A stretch of 9,449 bases of DNA, taken from Actinomycetes bacterium (GTDB lineage: Bacteria; Actinomycetota; Thermoleophilia; Solirubrobacterales; 70-9). The translations under genes and the position numbers were made by a program. Positions within the stretch are counted from its first letter, which is position 1. Each line of letters starts with the position of its first letter. Shown here piece by piece: positions 1-6,668 of the stretch. Below the pieces are notes generated by a model. The model ran no database searches, was not told the DNA's origin, and was given only the letters and a program-made list of their open reading frames with translations. The stretch lies in NCBI GenBank assembly GCA_023434465.1, contig JAEYSQ010000091.1, positions 1-9,449 on the forward strand. Direction: 5' to 3'.

Positions 1-1
1 C

Positions 2-1723
2 GTTCAGCCTTCACGCCTGGAACGGCAGAAGAGACTCAAGACGAGGGCGCTGCCGCTGGTCGGCATTGCGCTGGTCGCATTCATTCTGGGTGCCGTCCAG
101 GGTTGTCCGGGCAGTCCGAACCGTGACGCCGCAGAAAACTACGTCGAAGCGTGGCAGGAAGGCGACTTCGACGCCATGTACGGAATGTTGAGTACCAAGT
201 CCCGGGAGGGCATCGCGCTCGACCGCTTCATCCAGCGTTACGAGACGGCGGAAGCCATGGCCACTCTGCAGTCGCTCGATCCGTCAGATGCGGAGGGCGA
301 CGAAACCAACGCCGAAGTACCGGTCAAGGCCACCACTCTGGCTTTCGGAGTCATCGAAAAGCCGGTCAAGTTCACGTTCGGCTCGGACGGGATCGCCTGG
401 CAGAACAATCTTCTCTTCCCCGGGCTGGAGTTGAACGAAGAGCTGACCCGGACGACCGAGCTGCCGAACCGGGCGAAGATCCTCGCTGACGACGGGCAGG
501 TCATGGCCGAGGGCCCGGTCGATGCCCGTGAGTTCCCGCTCGGTGACGCGATGATCGACGTGACCGGAGTAACCGGAACGCCGGAGGACCAGGAAACCAG
601 CCTCGAAAGCATGGCTCTCGGATACGAGCCCGGCGACACCACCGGAGTGAGCGGACTCGAGCTCGCCTTCAACGGTCGCCTCACCGGAACCCCTGGTGGC
701 ACCCTGTTCGCGACCCCGATCGGCAGCGGCGAGGCCGAAGGCCGTGAACTGGGTAGCGGTAAACCGGCTCCGGCCAAGCCGCTCAAGACCACTATCAATC
801 CGGCCCTTCAGGATTCCGCCGTGACGAACCTCGCCGGACAGTCCGGCGGTGTGGCCGTGCTCGACGCGAAGAAAGGCTTCGTGAAGGCCCTGGCCGGATC
901 GGCGTACTCCGTGCTTCAGCCACCCGGCTCGACGATGAAGATCGTTACCGCCACTGCCGGCCTCGAGAGCGGTGCGGCAACCCTCGACTCGTCCTATGAC
1001 TACGTAACCGAAGCCCCCGCCGACGGCCGGATGATCCAGAACGCTCACGGGGAAGTCTGCGGTGGCACCTTCACCGAGGCCTTCTCCAAATCCTGCAATT
1101 CGGTGTTTGCACCTCTGGCCGAACAGATAGGCCCGGAACAGTTCACCAAGACCTCGGAACTCTTCGGTTTCAACCGGGCCCCCCAGATCTGGAACGCCGA
1201 AGGCCTGGCGGCCGTCAATCCGCCGATCTCCACCGTCCCCCAGGCGGATGAATACGAAAGCGACCTGGGTGTCTCAGGGATCGGCCAGGGACGGGTCCAG
1301 GCCACGCCGTTGATGATGGCAAGTGTCGCCCAGGCAATCGCCAACAAGGGTGTCTCCCTGCCAACCCCGATTACCAGGGAACCGGAACTTCAGCCTGAAT
1401 CGGGCCCGGTGCGTGTGACCAGCCAGAAGATCGCCTCGCAGGTCGCCGACCTGATGGTCTCGGTGGTGACATCCGGCACCGGCCCGGCTGCCGCCATATC
1501 CGAAGGCCAGGTAGCCGGCAAGACCGGCACGGCGGAAGTCGGTCCCAGCGGCGAAGTGGATGCCGAAGGTGAAGACATCCTGATCGAGGACGCCTGGTTC
1601 GCCGGGTTCGCACCCTCGGACAAGCCCCGCCTCGCGGTCGCGGTGATGATCATCGACGCGTCGGGAGACGGCGGCACGATCGCAGCCCCGATCGCCGGCG
1701 CAGTCCTTTCAGACGGCCTCTAG
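2..1723 (+). CDS. Class B penicillin-binding protein (D,D-transpeptidase), 5' end missing
   Basis: This peptidoglycan transpeptidase cross-links stem peptides outside the membrane. The reading frame is open to the window edge, so the start is missing; the visible part is 573 residues. It begins with a basic stretch and one hydrophobic anchor (about residues 17-36). An NTF2-like MecA_N-type domain follows, opening with AAENYVEAWQEGDFDAMY. A short PBP-dimer-like section holds the RAKILADDGQVMAEG and SGLELAFNGRL motifs. The transpeptidase domain has all three catalytic motifs: STMK (nucleophile Ser codon 929-931), SCN (1091-1099) and KTGTAE (from 1520). No glycosyltransferase domain is visible, which fits class B. 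The ATG at 176 lies inside the NTF2-like domain, downstream of the anchor, so it is not the real start. A Cys at the end of the anchor (VQGC) is a poor lipobox, so I read this as an uncleaved anchor. The family is clear. Whether it acts in elongation, division or sporulation cannot be told. Confidence 0.93.
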   Translation, partial: VQPSRLERQKRLKTRALPLVGIALVAFILGAVQGCPGSPNRDAAENYVEAWQEGDFDAMYGMLSTKSREGIALDRFIQRYETAEAMATLQSLDPSDAEGDETNAEVPVKATTLAFGVIEKPVKFTFGSDGIAWQNNLLFPGLELNEELTRTTELPNRAKILADDGQVMAEGPVDAREFPLGDAMIDVTGVTGTPEDQETSLESMALGYEPGDTTGVSGLELAFNGRLTGTPGGTLFATPIGSGEAEGRELGSGKPAPAKPLKTTINPALQDSAVTNLAGQSGGVAVLDAKKGFVKALAGSAYSVLQPPGSTMKIVTATAGLESGAATLDSSYDYVTEAPADGRMIQNAHGEVCGGTFTEAFSKSCNSVFAPLAEQIGPEQFTKTSELFGFNRAPQIWNAEGLAAVNPPISTVPQADEYESDLGVSGIGQGRVQATPLMMASVAQAIANKGVSLPTPITREPELQPESGPVRVTSQKIASQVADLMVSVVTSGTGPAAAISEGQVAGKTGTAEVGPSGEVDAEGEDILIEDAWFAGFAPSDKPRLAVAVMIIDASGDGGTIAAPIAGAVLSDGL

Positions 1724-2010
1724 GCCCGGGCCGGAGTTCCGAAGAACACCGCTGCCAGTGCGGTCACGGCGCCGACCGTCAAGACGATGCCGCCAAGAGC
1801 GGTGAGCCAGAAGCCCAGCCCGAAGCCCACCAGAACAGCGAGGGCCGAAAGGGCCAGCACCGACCACCAGTCGACCATCACCGGCCCGGAATAACGGCCG
1901 GCCGGCGCGGAAAGCACGACCCCGACGATCAGCGCGGCAATGCCGAGGCCGGCCACCACGTCGGAAAAGGGACCGAGCAGGGCGAGCGCTGCCCCCACCC
2001 CGGCCATCAC
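1720..2010 (-). CDS. Small multi-pass membrane protein of unknown function
   Basis: I do not recognise this 96-residue protein. It is almost wholly hydrophobic, with three to four predicted membrane helices (roughly residues 3-15, 18-35, 46-66 and 68-90). Between helices sits a small polar loop, SAPAGRYSGPVMVDWW. The start is GTG at 2010 or the adjacent ATG at 2007. Neither has a good ribosome site: a GGAGG occurs at 2038-2042, but it is about 27 bases too far upstream. It lies 43 bases after the lipoprotein stop on the same strand, so it is probably co-transcribed and perhaps translated by re-initiation. Its stop codon shares the palindrome CTAG with the stop of the converging PBP gene. The clean hydrophobic pattern and neat packing support a real gene. 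Confidence 0.7.
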   Translation of the reverse strand: MMAGVGAALALLGPFSDVVAGLGIAALIVGVVLSAPAGRYSGPVMVDWWSVLALSALAVLVGFGLGFWLTALGGIVLTVGAVTALAAVFFGTPARA

Positions 2011-2053
2011 CTGCCCGGCCAGAGCCGGACGGTGATCCTCCAGCCTTCCCGGG

Positions 2054-2614
2054 CTAGAGGTCGAGGTCGACAGTTGCGGGACCTTCTTCGCCTTCGATGA
2101 TCAGCTTGACCGGCCGTTCCTCGGCCGAGGAGCGATCCATCAGGAACAGCAGCATCGAAGCCTGGATCGGACCGACCTGGGCGCTCGAATCAACCACCGG
2201 TTCGTTCGCTTCAGGCTCGAGAGTCAGGCCGGGCTGGAGCGCGTAGATGCTTTCGCTGGGCACGTTCTGGTACTTGCGGCCGCTGGTCGTCTCGATCTCG
2301 AAGGTCTCCGGAATCTGGTGAGCCTTGTCTTCGGAAAGGTTGTGAATCTTGACGAATACCCCGATCCACATCTTTTCGGCCGGAGCTTCTTCCTTGCCGA
2401 CCAGATACTCGGCGTCCTCGACATCGTTGATGTTGAGCGGCCGGGTGAAGAGCACGTTGTACTCGAGATCACCGAGCGCTACCGGCTCTCCTTCGACGAT
2501 GCCTTCCTTCTCCTCGTGGCTTGCGCCGCAGGCGGCGAGCGCAAAACCCGAGATAGCGACAACGAAGGCCAGGACGAGGCCACGGAACAATTTGCTCTTC
2601 GAGATTCTTTCCAT
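2054..2614 (-). CDS. Membrane-anchored lipoprotein with DUF4352-like domain
   Basis: The 186-residue product starts with a basic n-region and a hydrophobic core. A lipobox follows, LAAC, with the lipidated Cys at residue 29, so it should be exported and attached to the outer face of the membrane. The mature part is acidic (HEEKEGIVEGEPVALG) and leads into a beta-rich domain. The pattern MWIGVFVKIHN, a middle strand around TFEIETTSGRKYQNV, and a late VGPIQASMLLFLMD strand resemble the immunoglobulin-like DUF4352/telokin-like fold common in actinobacterial and firmicute lipoproteins. The domain assignment is from pattern alone. The ATG at 2614 is favoured because it gives a textbook lipoprotein signal and has a TAnnnT box (TAAACT, 2624-2629) nine bases upstream. 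No Shine-Dalgarno sequence is seen. The function is unknown; a ligand-binding or envelope-sensing role is possible. Confidence 0.87.
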   Translation of the reverse strand: MERISKSKLFRGLVLAFVVAISGFALAACGASHEEKEGIVEGEPVALGDLEYNVLFTRPLNINDVEDAEYLVGKEEAPAEKMWIGVFVKIHNLSEDKAHQIPETFEIETTSGRKYQNVPSESIYALQPGLTLEPEANEPVVDSSAQVGPIQASMLLFLMDRSSAEERPVKLIIEGEEGPATVDLDL

Positions 2615-2623
2615 CGGTGCGAG

Positions 2624-2629
2624 AGTTTA
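2624..2629 (-). promoter_or_regulatory. -10 box TAAACT of the lipoprotein gene
   Basis: TAAACT, read on the minus strand, matches the actinobacterial -10 pattern TAnnnT. Nine bases separate it from the ATG at 2614, so the predicted transcript has a 5' leader of only zero to about three bases. There is no convincing -35 hexamer and no Shine-Dalgarno sequence. Confidence 0.4.
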
Positions 2630-2660
2630 TTCGGCCTTATCGGGACGTGCTGAGAGACAC

Positions 2661-3170
2661 CTAGGCGACGCCGGTCGCGTGACGGTTGCCGCCGGCAATC
2701 GGGACATCGGCCGTTTCCTCGCGACCCGACTCGATCGCCTCGCGAAGCCGTTGTCCTGCCTTGTCGAGACGGCGGCGATGCCAGCCTGCACCACCGCGCA
2801 TCCGGTCGAACAACTTCGACATTCCGGTCGGCACGGTCCAGTAGGAGATCCGTACCCGCGTGACTCCGGTCGAAGTCTCGTCGAGCTCCCATTCGGTCCC
2901 GTTCGTGGTCCGGTTGTACTTGCCGGTTGTTCCACGCTCGGAGATCCGGCGGGATGGCTCCGCAGCGGTGATTGCCGAGTCGGCCCAGACTTTCTTGCGC
3001 TTGAACTGCCATCTGGCACCGGCGCCGATGCCACGCGACTCGAGTCGCAGCAGGCGGAAATTCCTGATTGTGTCGCCGTAAAGATACGGGCGGCTATCGA
3101 AGTCCATCAGGTAGTCGAAGATCTCTTCGCGAGGAACGTCAATGTCGACTTCGGTGAATACGGGACCCAT
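2661..3170 (-). CDS. SRPBCC/START-fold family protein (polyketide cyclase-like)
   Basis: The product is 169 residues. It opens as proteins of the SRPBCC hydrophobic-cavity fold usually do: a beta strand (FTEVDIDVP) followed by the helix REEIFDYLMDFDSRPYLYGD. Alternating strands follow (ARWQFKRKKVWADSAITAAEP, WELDETSTGVTRVRISYW), then a long amphipathic C-terminal helix rich in Arg (FDRMRGGAGWHRRRLDKAGQ). Such proteins bind or carry hydrophobic ligands; no catalytic residues can be assigned. The frame is open up to 3266, but I place the start at ATG 3170. The residues before it look like non-coding translation, they overlap the divergent ParA gene, and a TAGAAT box sits eight bases upstream. 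It heads a co-directional run with the lipoprotein and the small membrane protein. Confidence 0.85.
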   Translation of the reverse strand: MGPVFTEVDIDVPREEIFDYLMDFDSRPYLYGDTIRNFRLLRLESRGIGAGARWQFKRKKVWADSAITAAEPSRRISERGTTGKYNRTTNGTEWELDETSTGVTRVRISYWTVPTGMSKLFDRMRGGAGWHRRRLDKAGQRLREAIESGREETADVPIAGGNRHATGVA

Positions 3171-3178
3171 CGGGGCGG

Positions 3179-3184
3179 ATTCTA
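3179..3184 (-). promoter_or_regulatory. -10 box TAGAAT of the SRPBCC gene
   Basis: TAGAAT on the minus strand is one base from the TATAAT consensus. Eight bases lie between it and the ATG at 3170, so transcription should begin at or within a base or two of the start codon. No Shine-Dalgarno sequence is present. It shares a 41-base divergent region with the ParA promoter. Confidence 0.5.
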
Positions 3185-3199
3185 CGGCCTGACCGACGA

Positions 3200-3205
3200 T
3201 AGGGT
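3200..3205 (+). promoter_or_regulatory. -10 box TAGGGT of the ParA-type gene
   Basis: TAGGGT matches TAnnnT and lies six bases before the GTG at 3212, which implies a leaderless mRNA. The other in-frame GTG at 3206 directly abuts the box, too close to be transcribed from it. The same hexamer precedes thrB. No good -35 match is seen. Confidence 0.45.
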
Positions 3206-3211
3206 GTGCCG

Positions 3212-4015
3212 GTGTCCACGACCATCGCGATCCTCTCCCAGAAGGGCGGTACCGGGAAGACCACACTGACCCGGTCGCTTTCCGAAGGCCTGAGCAAAGC
3301 CGGACTGTCCGTTCTGGCGATCGACGCCGACCCCCAGGGCAACCTTTCCGAGTACTTCGGGATCCCGGCCGACGCCTTCCCCACCCTCGGTGAAGTCCTT
3401 GCCGGCCAGGAACGGGCAGTTGACGCGATCCACACCGGTCCCGGTGGTGGAGAAGTCATCCCCGCCAATCTCGGCCTGGCTGAAGCGGAGCTGATGCTGG
3501 CCGGCAAGATCGGCCGGGAGCTGACTCTGAGGAACGCGCTGCGGGAGCCCAAACGCCGTTTCGACCTGATCCTGATCGACTGCCCGCCCACGCTCGGACT
3601 GCTGACAGTCAACGCGCTGGTCGCGGCCGACCGGGCGATTCTCTCGACCCAGGCCGAGCACTTCTCCGAGCAAGGCGCCGAACAGGCGATGGAAGTGATC
3701 GGGCTGGCGAAGGAAAACCTCAACCCGGACCTCGAACTGCTCGGACTGTTGCTCAACATCGCCGATATGCGGACCAACCACGCCCGCACAACTCTCGAGA
3801 CGATGCGGGAAGAGTTCGGCGACCTCGTCTTCGACACAGTGATCAAACGATCGATCGTCTATCCCGAATCGGCCCGTGCCGCCAAGCCTATCTTCGAGTA
3901 CCGCAAGCGCAAGTCGATCGACTACGCCCGACTCACGGTCGAAGTACTCGAACGCCTTGACTTCCCGGCGGCCCTGGCAGAAGCCAAACGCCAGCTCGCC
4001 GAGCTCGAGTCCTAG
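3212..4015 (+). CDS. ParA/Soj-type ATPase, no ParB partner in view
   Basis: ParA-family ATPases dimerise on ATP, bind DNA non-specifically and position plasmids, chromosomes or protein cargo. The 267-residue product has the deviant Walker A motif QKGGTGKTT (residues 10-18, with signature Lys11 and Lys16), the Walker A' motif DADPQGN (38-44) and the Walker B strand LILIDCPP (Asp123). It has the usual short chromosomal or orphan ParA length and no N-terminal helix-turn-helix. I chose GTG 3212 over GTG 3206 because of the TAGGGT box at 3200-3205; the choice changes only two residues. No parB and no parS-like repeat is visible beside it. The gene stands alone, divergent from the SRPBCC gene and directly abutting the stop of the converging membrane protein. 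It may be an orphan ParA that positions something other than the chromosome, but the cargo cannot be inferred. Confidence 0.9.
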   Translation: MSTTIAILSQKGGTGKTTLTRSLSEGLSKAGLSVLAIDADPQGNLSEYFGIPADAFPTLGEVLAGQERAVDAIHTGPGGGEVIPANLGLAEAELMLAGKIGRELTLRNALREPKRRFDLILIDCPPTLGLLTVNALVAADRAILSTQAEHFSEQGAEQAMEVIGLAKENLNPDLELLGLLLNIADMRTNHARTTLETMREEFGDLVFDTVIKRSIVYPESARAAKPIFEYRKRKSIDYARLTVEVLERLDFPAALAEAKRQLAELES

Positions 4016-4396
4016 TCAGAAACCGGGCCCGAGGATCGCGGCCCAGACGAGGCCGACCGAGATCGTCAGAAACGAGATCACGGCCAGGACGCGGTAGGCG
4101 GGCTTCTTCTCGTTTGCCGCGTCGAATGCGCCAGGCAGGAAGAGCAAGGGGTTGATCACGGTGCCGAAAATCAGCAGACCGGCCAGCAGTGGCGGCGGGT
4201 CGTCAAGAACTGTTCCGAGGGCGATCAGGATCAGGCCCATCAGCACATAATCGAGATGGATCTGGAGTACAGCCCGGGGCTGTTTCAGCCCGATCCGATG
4301 GAAGAAGTCCGGTTTCTCCTTGCGAAGGACCACCGCCCATCCGAGCAGCCCACCGACGGCCAGTTCGATCAGGCCTATCTGGACGAGCAGTTCCAT
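4016..4396 (-). CDS. Four-helix membrane protein downstream of thrB
   Basis: The product is 126 residues with four predicted membrane helices (about residues 4-22, 46-63, 70-90 and 102-121). A conserved-looking stretch, RAVLQIHLDYVLMGLILIALG, places a His-Leu-Asp at the mouth of helix 2. That layout loosely recalls small four-helix membrane proteins of the hydroxylaminobenzene mutase / styrene oxide isomerase type. I offer this only as a weak idea; the safe call is unknown function. Its ATG follows the thrB stop after one base (TGAGATG), so the two genes are almost certainly co-transcribed and translationally coupled. Its own stop (TCA on the plus strand, 4016-4018) abuts the TAG of the ParA gene. 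Confidence 0.82.
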   Translation of the reverse strand: MELLVQIGLIELAVGGLLGWAVVLRKEKPDFFHRIGLKQPRAVLQIHLDYVLMGLILIALGTVLDDPPPLLAGLLIFGTVINPLLFLPGAFDAANEKKPAYRVLAVISFLTISVGLVWAAILGPGF

Positions 4397-4397
4397 C

Positions 4398-5273
4398 TCA
4401 GAGTTCGGGTACGTCGGCTCCGAGGGGACTGAAGCCGACCCGCTTGATGGTGGCCCAGTCCGAGCATCGTTCTCTCAACTGCTCGACCACGCCGCCTGTT
4501 TCCTGCCAGTTGGTCCAGACGAGCACCGTCGGTCCGGCCCCGGAAATGGTCGCGCCGATTGCTCCCATCTCTCCTGCCGCCTCAACGATCTCCATTGACT
4601 TCGGAAAGAGATGCCGGCGGCGCTCCTGGTGGAGGCGGTCGTGAAGACCCATCGAGATCAGGTCGAAGTCGCCCCGGCTAAGCCCCAGGGCGAGGTGTGC
4701 GGCCGAAGCCGTGTTGGCAACCGCATCGGCAATCGGGATCTGTTCGGGAATGGCTTCACGAGCCAGCTTGGTCGACACCTCGGTGTCGGGGATCACCAGG
4801 ATCCCTTCGAGACCTTCGGGAGAATCGATCACCGTGGCGGTCAGCATCGGGCCGCCGGTGCAGACGACGAAGCCACCACAGATCGCGGCGGCCACATTGT
4901 CGGGATGACCTTCCAGAGCCGTTGCCCGTTCGAGCAGGTCCTGGCGTTCGAGCCCCAGTTCGAACAGGTGATCCGCGGCGACCAGTCCGGCGACGATGGC
5001 CGCCGCACTCGAGCCCATTCCGCGGGCCAGGGGGATTTCGCCGCCGATCCGGAACGAGATCCCGTCCGCCGGATGAAGGGTCTCGAAAGCCTGGACCAGC
5101 AGGTTCGAGCGGTCGGTCGGAACGTCGAGTCCCTCGCAGGAAACCGAGAACTCACCGCATTCCTTGACTTCGAGTTCGAGGTGCAGATCCAGGGCGACAG
5201 CCATGACGTCATAGCCCGGTCCGAGATTGGCCGAGGACGCGGGAACCTTCACAAGTCGATGGCGCTCAGTCAC
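4398..5273 (-). CDS. thrB: Homoserine kinase
   Basis: This GHMP-family kinase phosphorylates homoserine to O-phosphohomoserine with ATP, the penultimate step of threonine synthesis in the cytoplasm. The 291-residue product has all the family motifs. These are the N-terminal VPASSANLGPGYD (residues 10-22), the glycine-rich ATP loop PLARGMGSSAA (81-91; more often GLGSSAA), EGHPDNV (121-127) and the C-terminal ISGAGP loop (243-248). The length is close to the usual 290-310 residues. The frame stays open to 5363, but the GTG at 5273 gives the expected N-terminus just before the first strand (TERHRLVKVPASS). It also has a TAGGGT box seven bases upstream. thrC and hom are not its neighbours here, although thrB is often clustered with them. 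It is instead coupled to a small membrane protein gene, and its promoter is interlocked with that of the divergent ABC transporter. Confidence 0.95.
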   Translation of the reverse strand: MTERHRLVKVPASSANLGPGYDVMAVALDLHLELEVKECGEFSVSCEGLDVPTDRSNLLVQAFETLHPADGISFRIGGEIPLARGMGSSAAAIVAGLVAADHLFELGLERQDLLERATALEGHPDNVAAAICGGFVVCTGGPMLTATVIDSPEGLEGILVIPDTEVSTKLAREAIPEQIPIADAVANTASAAHLALGLSRGDFDLISMGLHDRLHQERRRHLFPKSMEIVEAAGEMGAIGATISGAGPTVLVWTNWQETGGVVEQLRERCSDWATIKRVGFSPLGADVPEL

Positions 5274-5280
5274 CCGGGGA

Positions 5281-5286
5281 ACCCTA
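5281..5286 (-). promoter_or_regulatory. -10 box TAGGGT of thrB
   Basis: TAGGGT on the minus strand ends seven bases before the GTG at 5273, the ideal spacing for transcription to start on the G of the start codon. With a 17-base spacer the -35 position falls on GTCACC (minus strand, 5309-5304), a poor match to TTGACA that overlaps the first codons of the ABC ATPase gene. Confidence 0.5.
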
Positions 5287-5291
5287 GTTGC

Positions 5292-5297
5292 TAAAGA
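5292..5297 (+). promoter_or_regulatory. Possible -10 box TAAAGA of the ABC transporter operon
   Basis: TAAAGA lies exactly seven bases before the GTG at 5305. It departs from TAnnnT at the last base, though the next base is T. With a 17-base spacer the -35 position (5269-5274) reads GTCACC, the same hexamer as at thrB. No Shine-Dalgarno sequence is seen, so the mRNA is probably leaderless. Confidence 0.35.
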
Positions 5298-5304
5298 TTG
5301 TTTG

Positions 5305-6105
5305 GTGACTTCGTCCCCCGCAGCGTCCAACACCCCCGCCTTGCAGATCACCGATCTGGTCAAGCGCTATCCCACCGGAACCGAAGCCCTGAAGGGGGTT
5401 TCGCTGGAAATCGCAGACGGCGAGTTCTTCGGACTGCTCGGTCCCAACGGGGCCGGCAAGTCCACCCTGATCCACTGTTCAACCGGCCTCGCCAACCCGA
5501 CTTCGGGTTCGATAAGCGTTTTCGGGCACGACGCGGTCAATGACTATCGCGAAGCCAGGGAGGCGGTTGGTCTGGCGCCCCAGGAGATCAATCTCGACTG
5601 GTTCCTGACCGTTGAGGAAACGCTCGATCTGCACGGCGGATACTTCGGGATGGGCAAGAAGGATCGTCGCGAGCGGGTCGATGAACTGCTCGAATCGTTC
5701 TCGCTCACCGAGAAGAAGAACAACCGGACCCGCGAGCTCTCCGGTGGCATGAAGCGCCGGGTTGTGCTGGCCCGGGCCCTTATGCACAAGCCGCGCCTGC
5801 TGATCCTCGACGAGCCGACCGCCGGAGTCGACGTGGAACTGCGGCTGGAGTTGTGGCATTACGTCAAGCAGGTGAACCTCGAAGGCACCACCATCCTGCT
5901 GACCACCCATTACCTGGAGGAAGCCGAGCAGCTCTGCAGCAGGATCGCCTTCATCAATGGCGGCGAGATCGTCGACCAGGGTTCAAGCGCCGAGCTGGCT
6001 GAACGCTTCGGCGTCGACAGCCTCGAGGATGCGTACCTGGAGCTGGTCGGGCGCAAGGAGCTTTCGCGGGCCCACGTCGGCGCCGACCTGGAGGAGGGTC
6101 AGTGA
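5305..6105 (+). CDS. ABC transporter ATP-binding protein (YadG/ABC-2 exporter type)
   Basis: This is the cytoplasmic ATPase that powers the ABC-2 permease encoded directly downstream. The 266-residue product carries every nucleotide-binding motif in order: Walker A GPNGAGKST (46-54), Q-loop Gln93, signature LSGGM (145-149), Walker B LLILDEP with Asp169 and catalytic Glu170, and H-loop His202 in TTHYLEEAE. Its length and the ABC-2 permease partner fit the CcmA/DrrA/YadG group of exporters. The substrate cannot be told from sequence; drugs, lipids or polysaccharides are all known for the group. I chose GTG 5305 because a -10-like TAAAGA lies seven bases upstream. The longer open frame back to 5227 runs over the thrB start, and TTG 5302 is one codon away. 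The stop TGA overlaps the permease start as GTGA (6102-6105), so the two are translationally coupled. Confidence 0.93.
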   Translation: MTSSPAASNTPALQITDLVKRYPTGTEALKGVSLEIADGEFFGLLGPNGAGKSTLIHCSTGLANPTSGSISVFGHDAVNDYREAREAVGLAPQEINLDWFLTVEETLDLHGGYFGMGKKDRRERVDELLESFSLTEKKNNRTRELSGGMKRRVVLARALMHKPRLLILDEPTAGVDVELRLELWHYVKQVNLEGTTILLTTHYLEEAEQLCSRIAFINGGEIVDQGSSAELAERFGVDSLEDAYLELVGRKELSRAHVGADLEEGQ

Positions 6106-6668
6106 GTCCCTCGATGGTGCGGCTCATCTCGCTGACCAGGCGGGAAGTCAACCGCTTCCTGAAGATTCCGCGGCAGACGGTCGGGGCGCCGTTGCTCGAG
6201 ACCTTCCTCTACATCTCGATCTTCGGTGCCGCGCTCGGCTCGCGGGTCGGGGACCTCGACGGTGTCGACTATGTCGTCTTCGTGATTCCTGGCCTGATCA
6301 TGATGGCCTTCGCGATCAACGCCTTCACCAACAACTCCTCCTCGATTCTCCAGCAGAAGTTTCAGGGCGCCATCGACGAACAACTCTCCTCCCCCGCCTC
6401 ACCCGGGCAGCTGCTACTGGCCTTCACCCTCGGTGGTTTCCTCAGAGGCCTTCTGATTTCGGTGATCACCTTCATCGTCGCCAGCCTGCTGGTCGACCTG
6501 CCGGTCGAGCATGCGTACATCCTCTTCCCCGCCCTGTTCCTGGTCGGCTGGTTCTTTGCCAGCCTCGGGGTTCTGATCGGCGTCAGGGCCGAGCAGTTCG
6601 ACGATGTTTCGTTTGCCCAGACCTTCATCCTGCAGCCGCTGATCTTCCTCGGCGGCGTGTTTTATTAG
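6102..6668 (+). CDS. ABC-2 permease (YadH-like), cut short by an in-frame TAG
   Basis: This is the membrane half of the exporter, reading 188 residues before TAG at 6666-6668. It starts with GTG overlapping the ATPase stop. It holds an amphipathic N-terminal helix (LTRREVNRFLK) and five membrane segments (about 31-46, 57-77, 104-131, 138-160 and 170-188). Family landmarks are IPGLIMM (62-68), KFQGAIDEQL (86-95) and the end LIFLGGVFY. From memory, E. coli YadH (about 256 residues) has the same landmarks and continues GGVFYS-x3-LPP. The stop therefore sits where the conserved Ser is expected, and TCG to TAG needs one base change. As it stands the product lacks the last helix and the conserved loop before it, so it is probably inactive unless the stop is read through or is a sequence error. 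Confidence 0.88.
   Translation: MSPSMVRLISLTRREVNRFLKIPRQTVGAPLLETFLYISIFGAALGSRVGDLDGVDYVVFVIPGLIMMAFAINAFTNNSSSILQQKFQGAIDEQLSSPASPGQLLLAFTLGGFLRGLLISVITFIVASLLVDLPVEHAYILFPALFLVGWFFASLGVLIGVRAEQFDDVSFAQTFILQPLIFLGGVFY
6666..6668 (+). other. In-frame amber codon inside the permease gene
   Basis: TAG at codon 189 splits an otherwise continuous 255-codon frame (6102-6866) with its own TGA at 6867-6869. There is no insertion, deletion or frame change around it. At least four other genes in the window end in TAG, so it is a normal stop in this genome. A single C-to-A change from TCG (Ser) is the simplest origin. Confidence 0.9.

Noticed and set aside
284..1048. Long minus-strand open frame (254 codons) inside the PBP gene
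   Set aside because: It is a GC-rich shadow of the PBP frame. Its translation shows no domain, while the plus strand has all transpeptidase motifs.
1723..1732. Perfect palindrome GGCCCGGGCC just after the PBP stop
   Set aside because: It has no loop and no T-run, and it lies in the coding end of the converging gene. Such GC palindromes are common by chance at this composition.
2038..2042. GGAGG as the ribosome site of the small membrane protein
   Set aside because: It lies about 27 bases before the first usable start (GTG 2010). No ATG, GTG or TTG in that frame sits at a proper distance.
3171..3266. N-terminal extension of the SRPBCC protein by 32 residues
   Set aside because: It would overlap the ParA start and read through both -10 boxes. 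The sequence is Arg/Ser/Trp-rich, and the fold begins right after ATG 3170.
2349..3269. Long plus-strand open frame (306 codons) opposite the lipoprotein and SRPBCC genes
   Set aside because: It spans two well-supported minus-strand genes and their gap, and its translation is Arg/Ser/Pro-rich with no recognisable pattern.
6666..6668. Genetic-code change or pyrrolysine at TAG
   Set aside because: The PBP, small membrane protein, DUF4352-like lipoprotein, SRPBCC and ParA genes all end in TAG at natural C-termini, so TAG is a working stop here.
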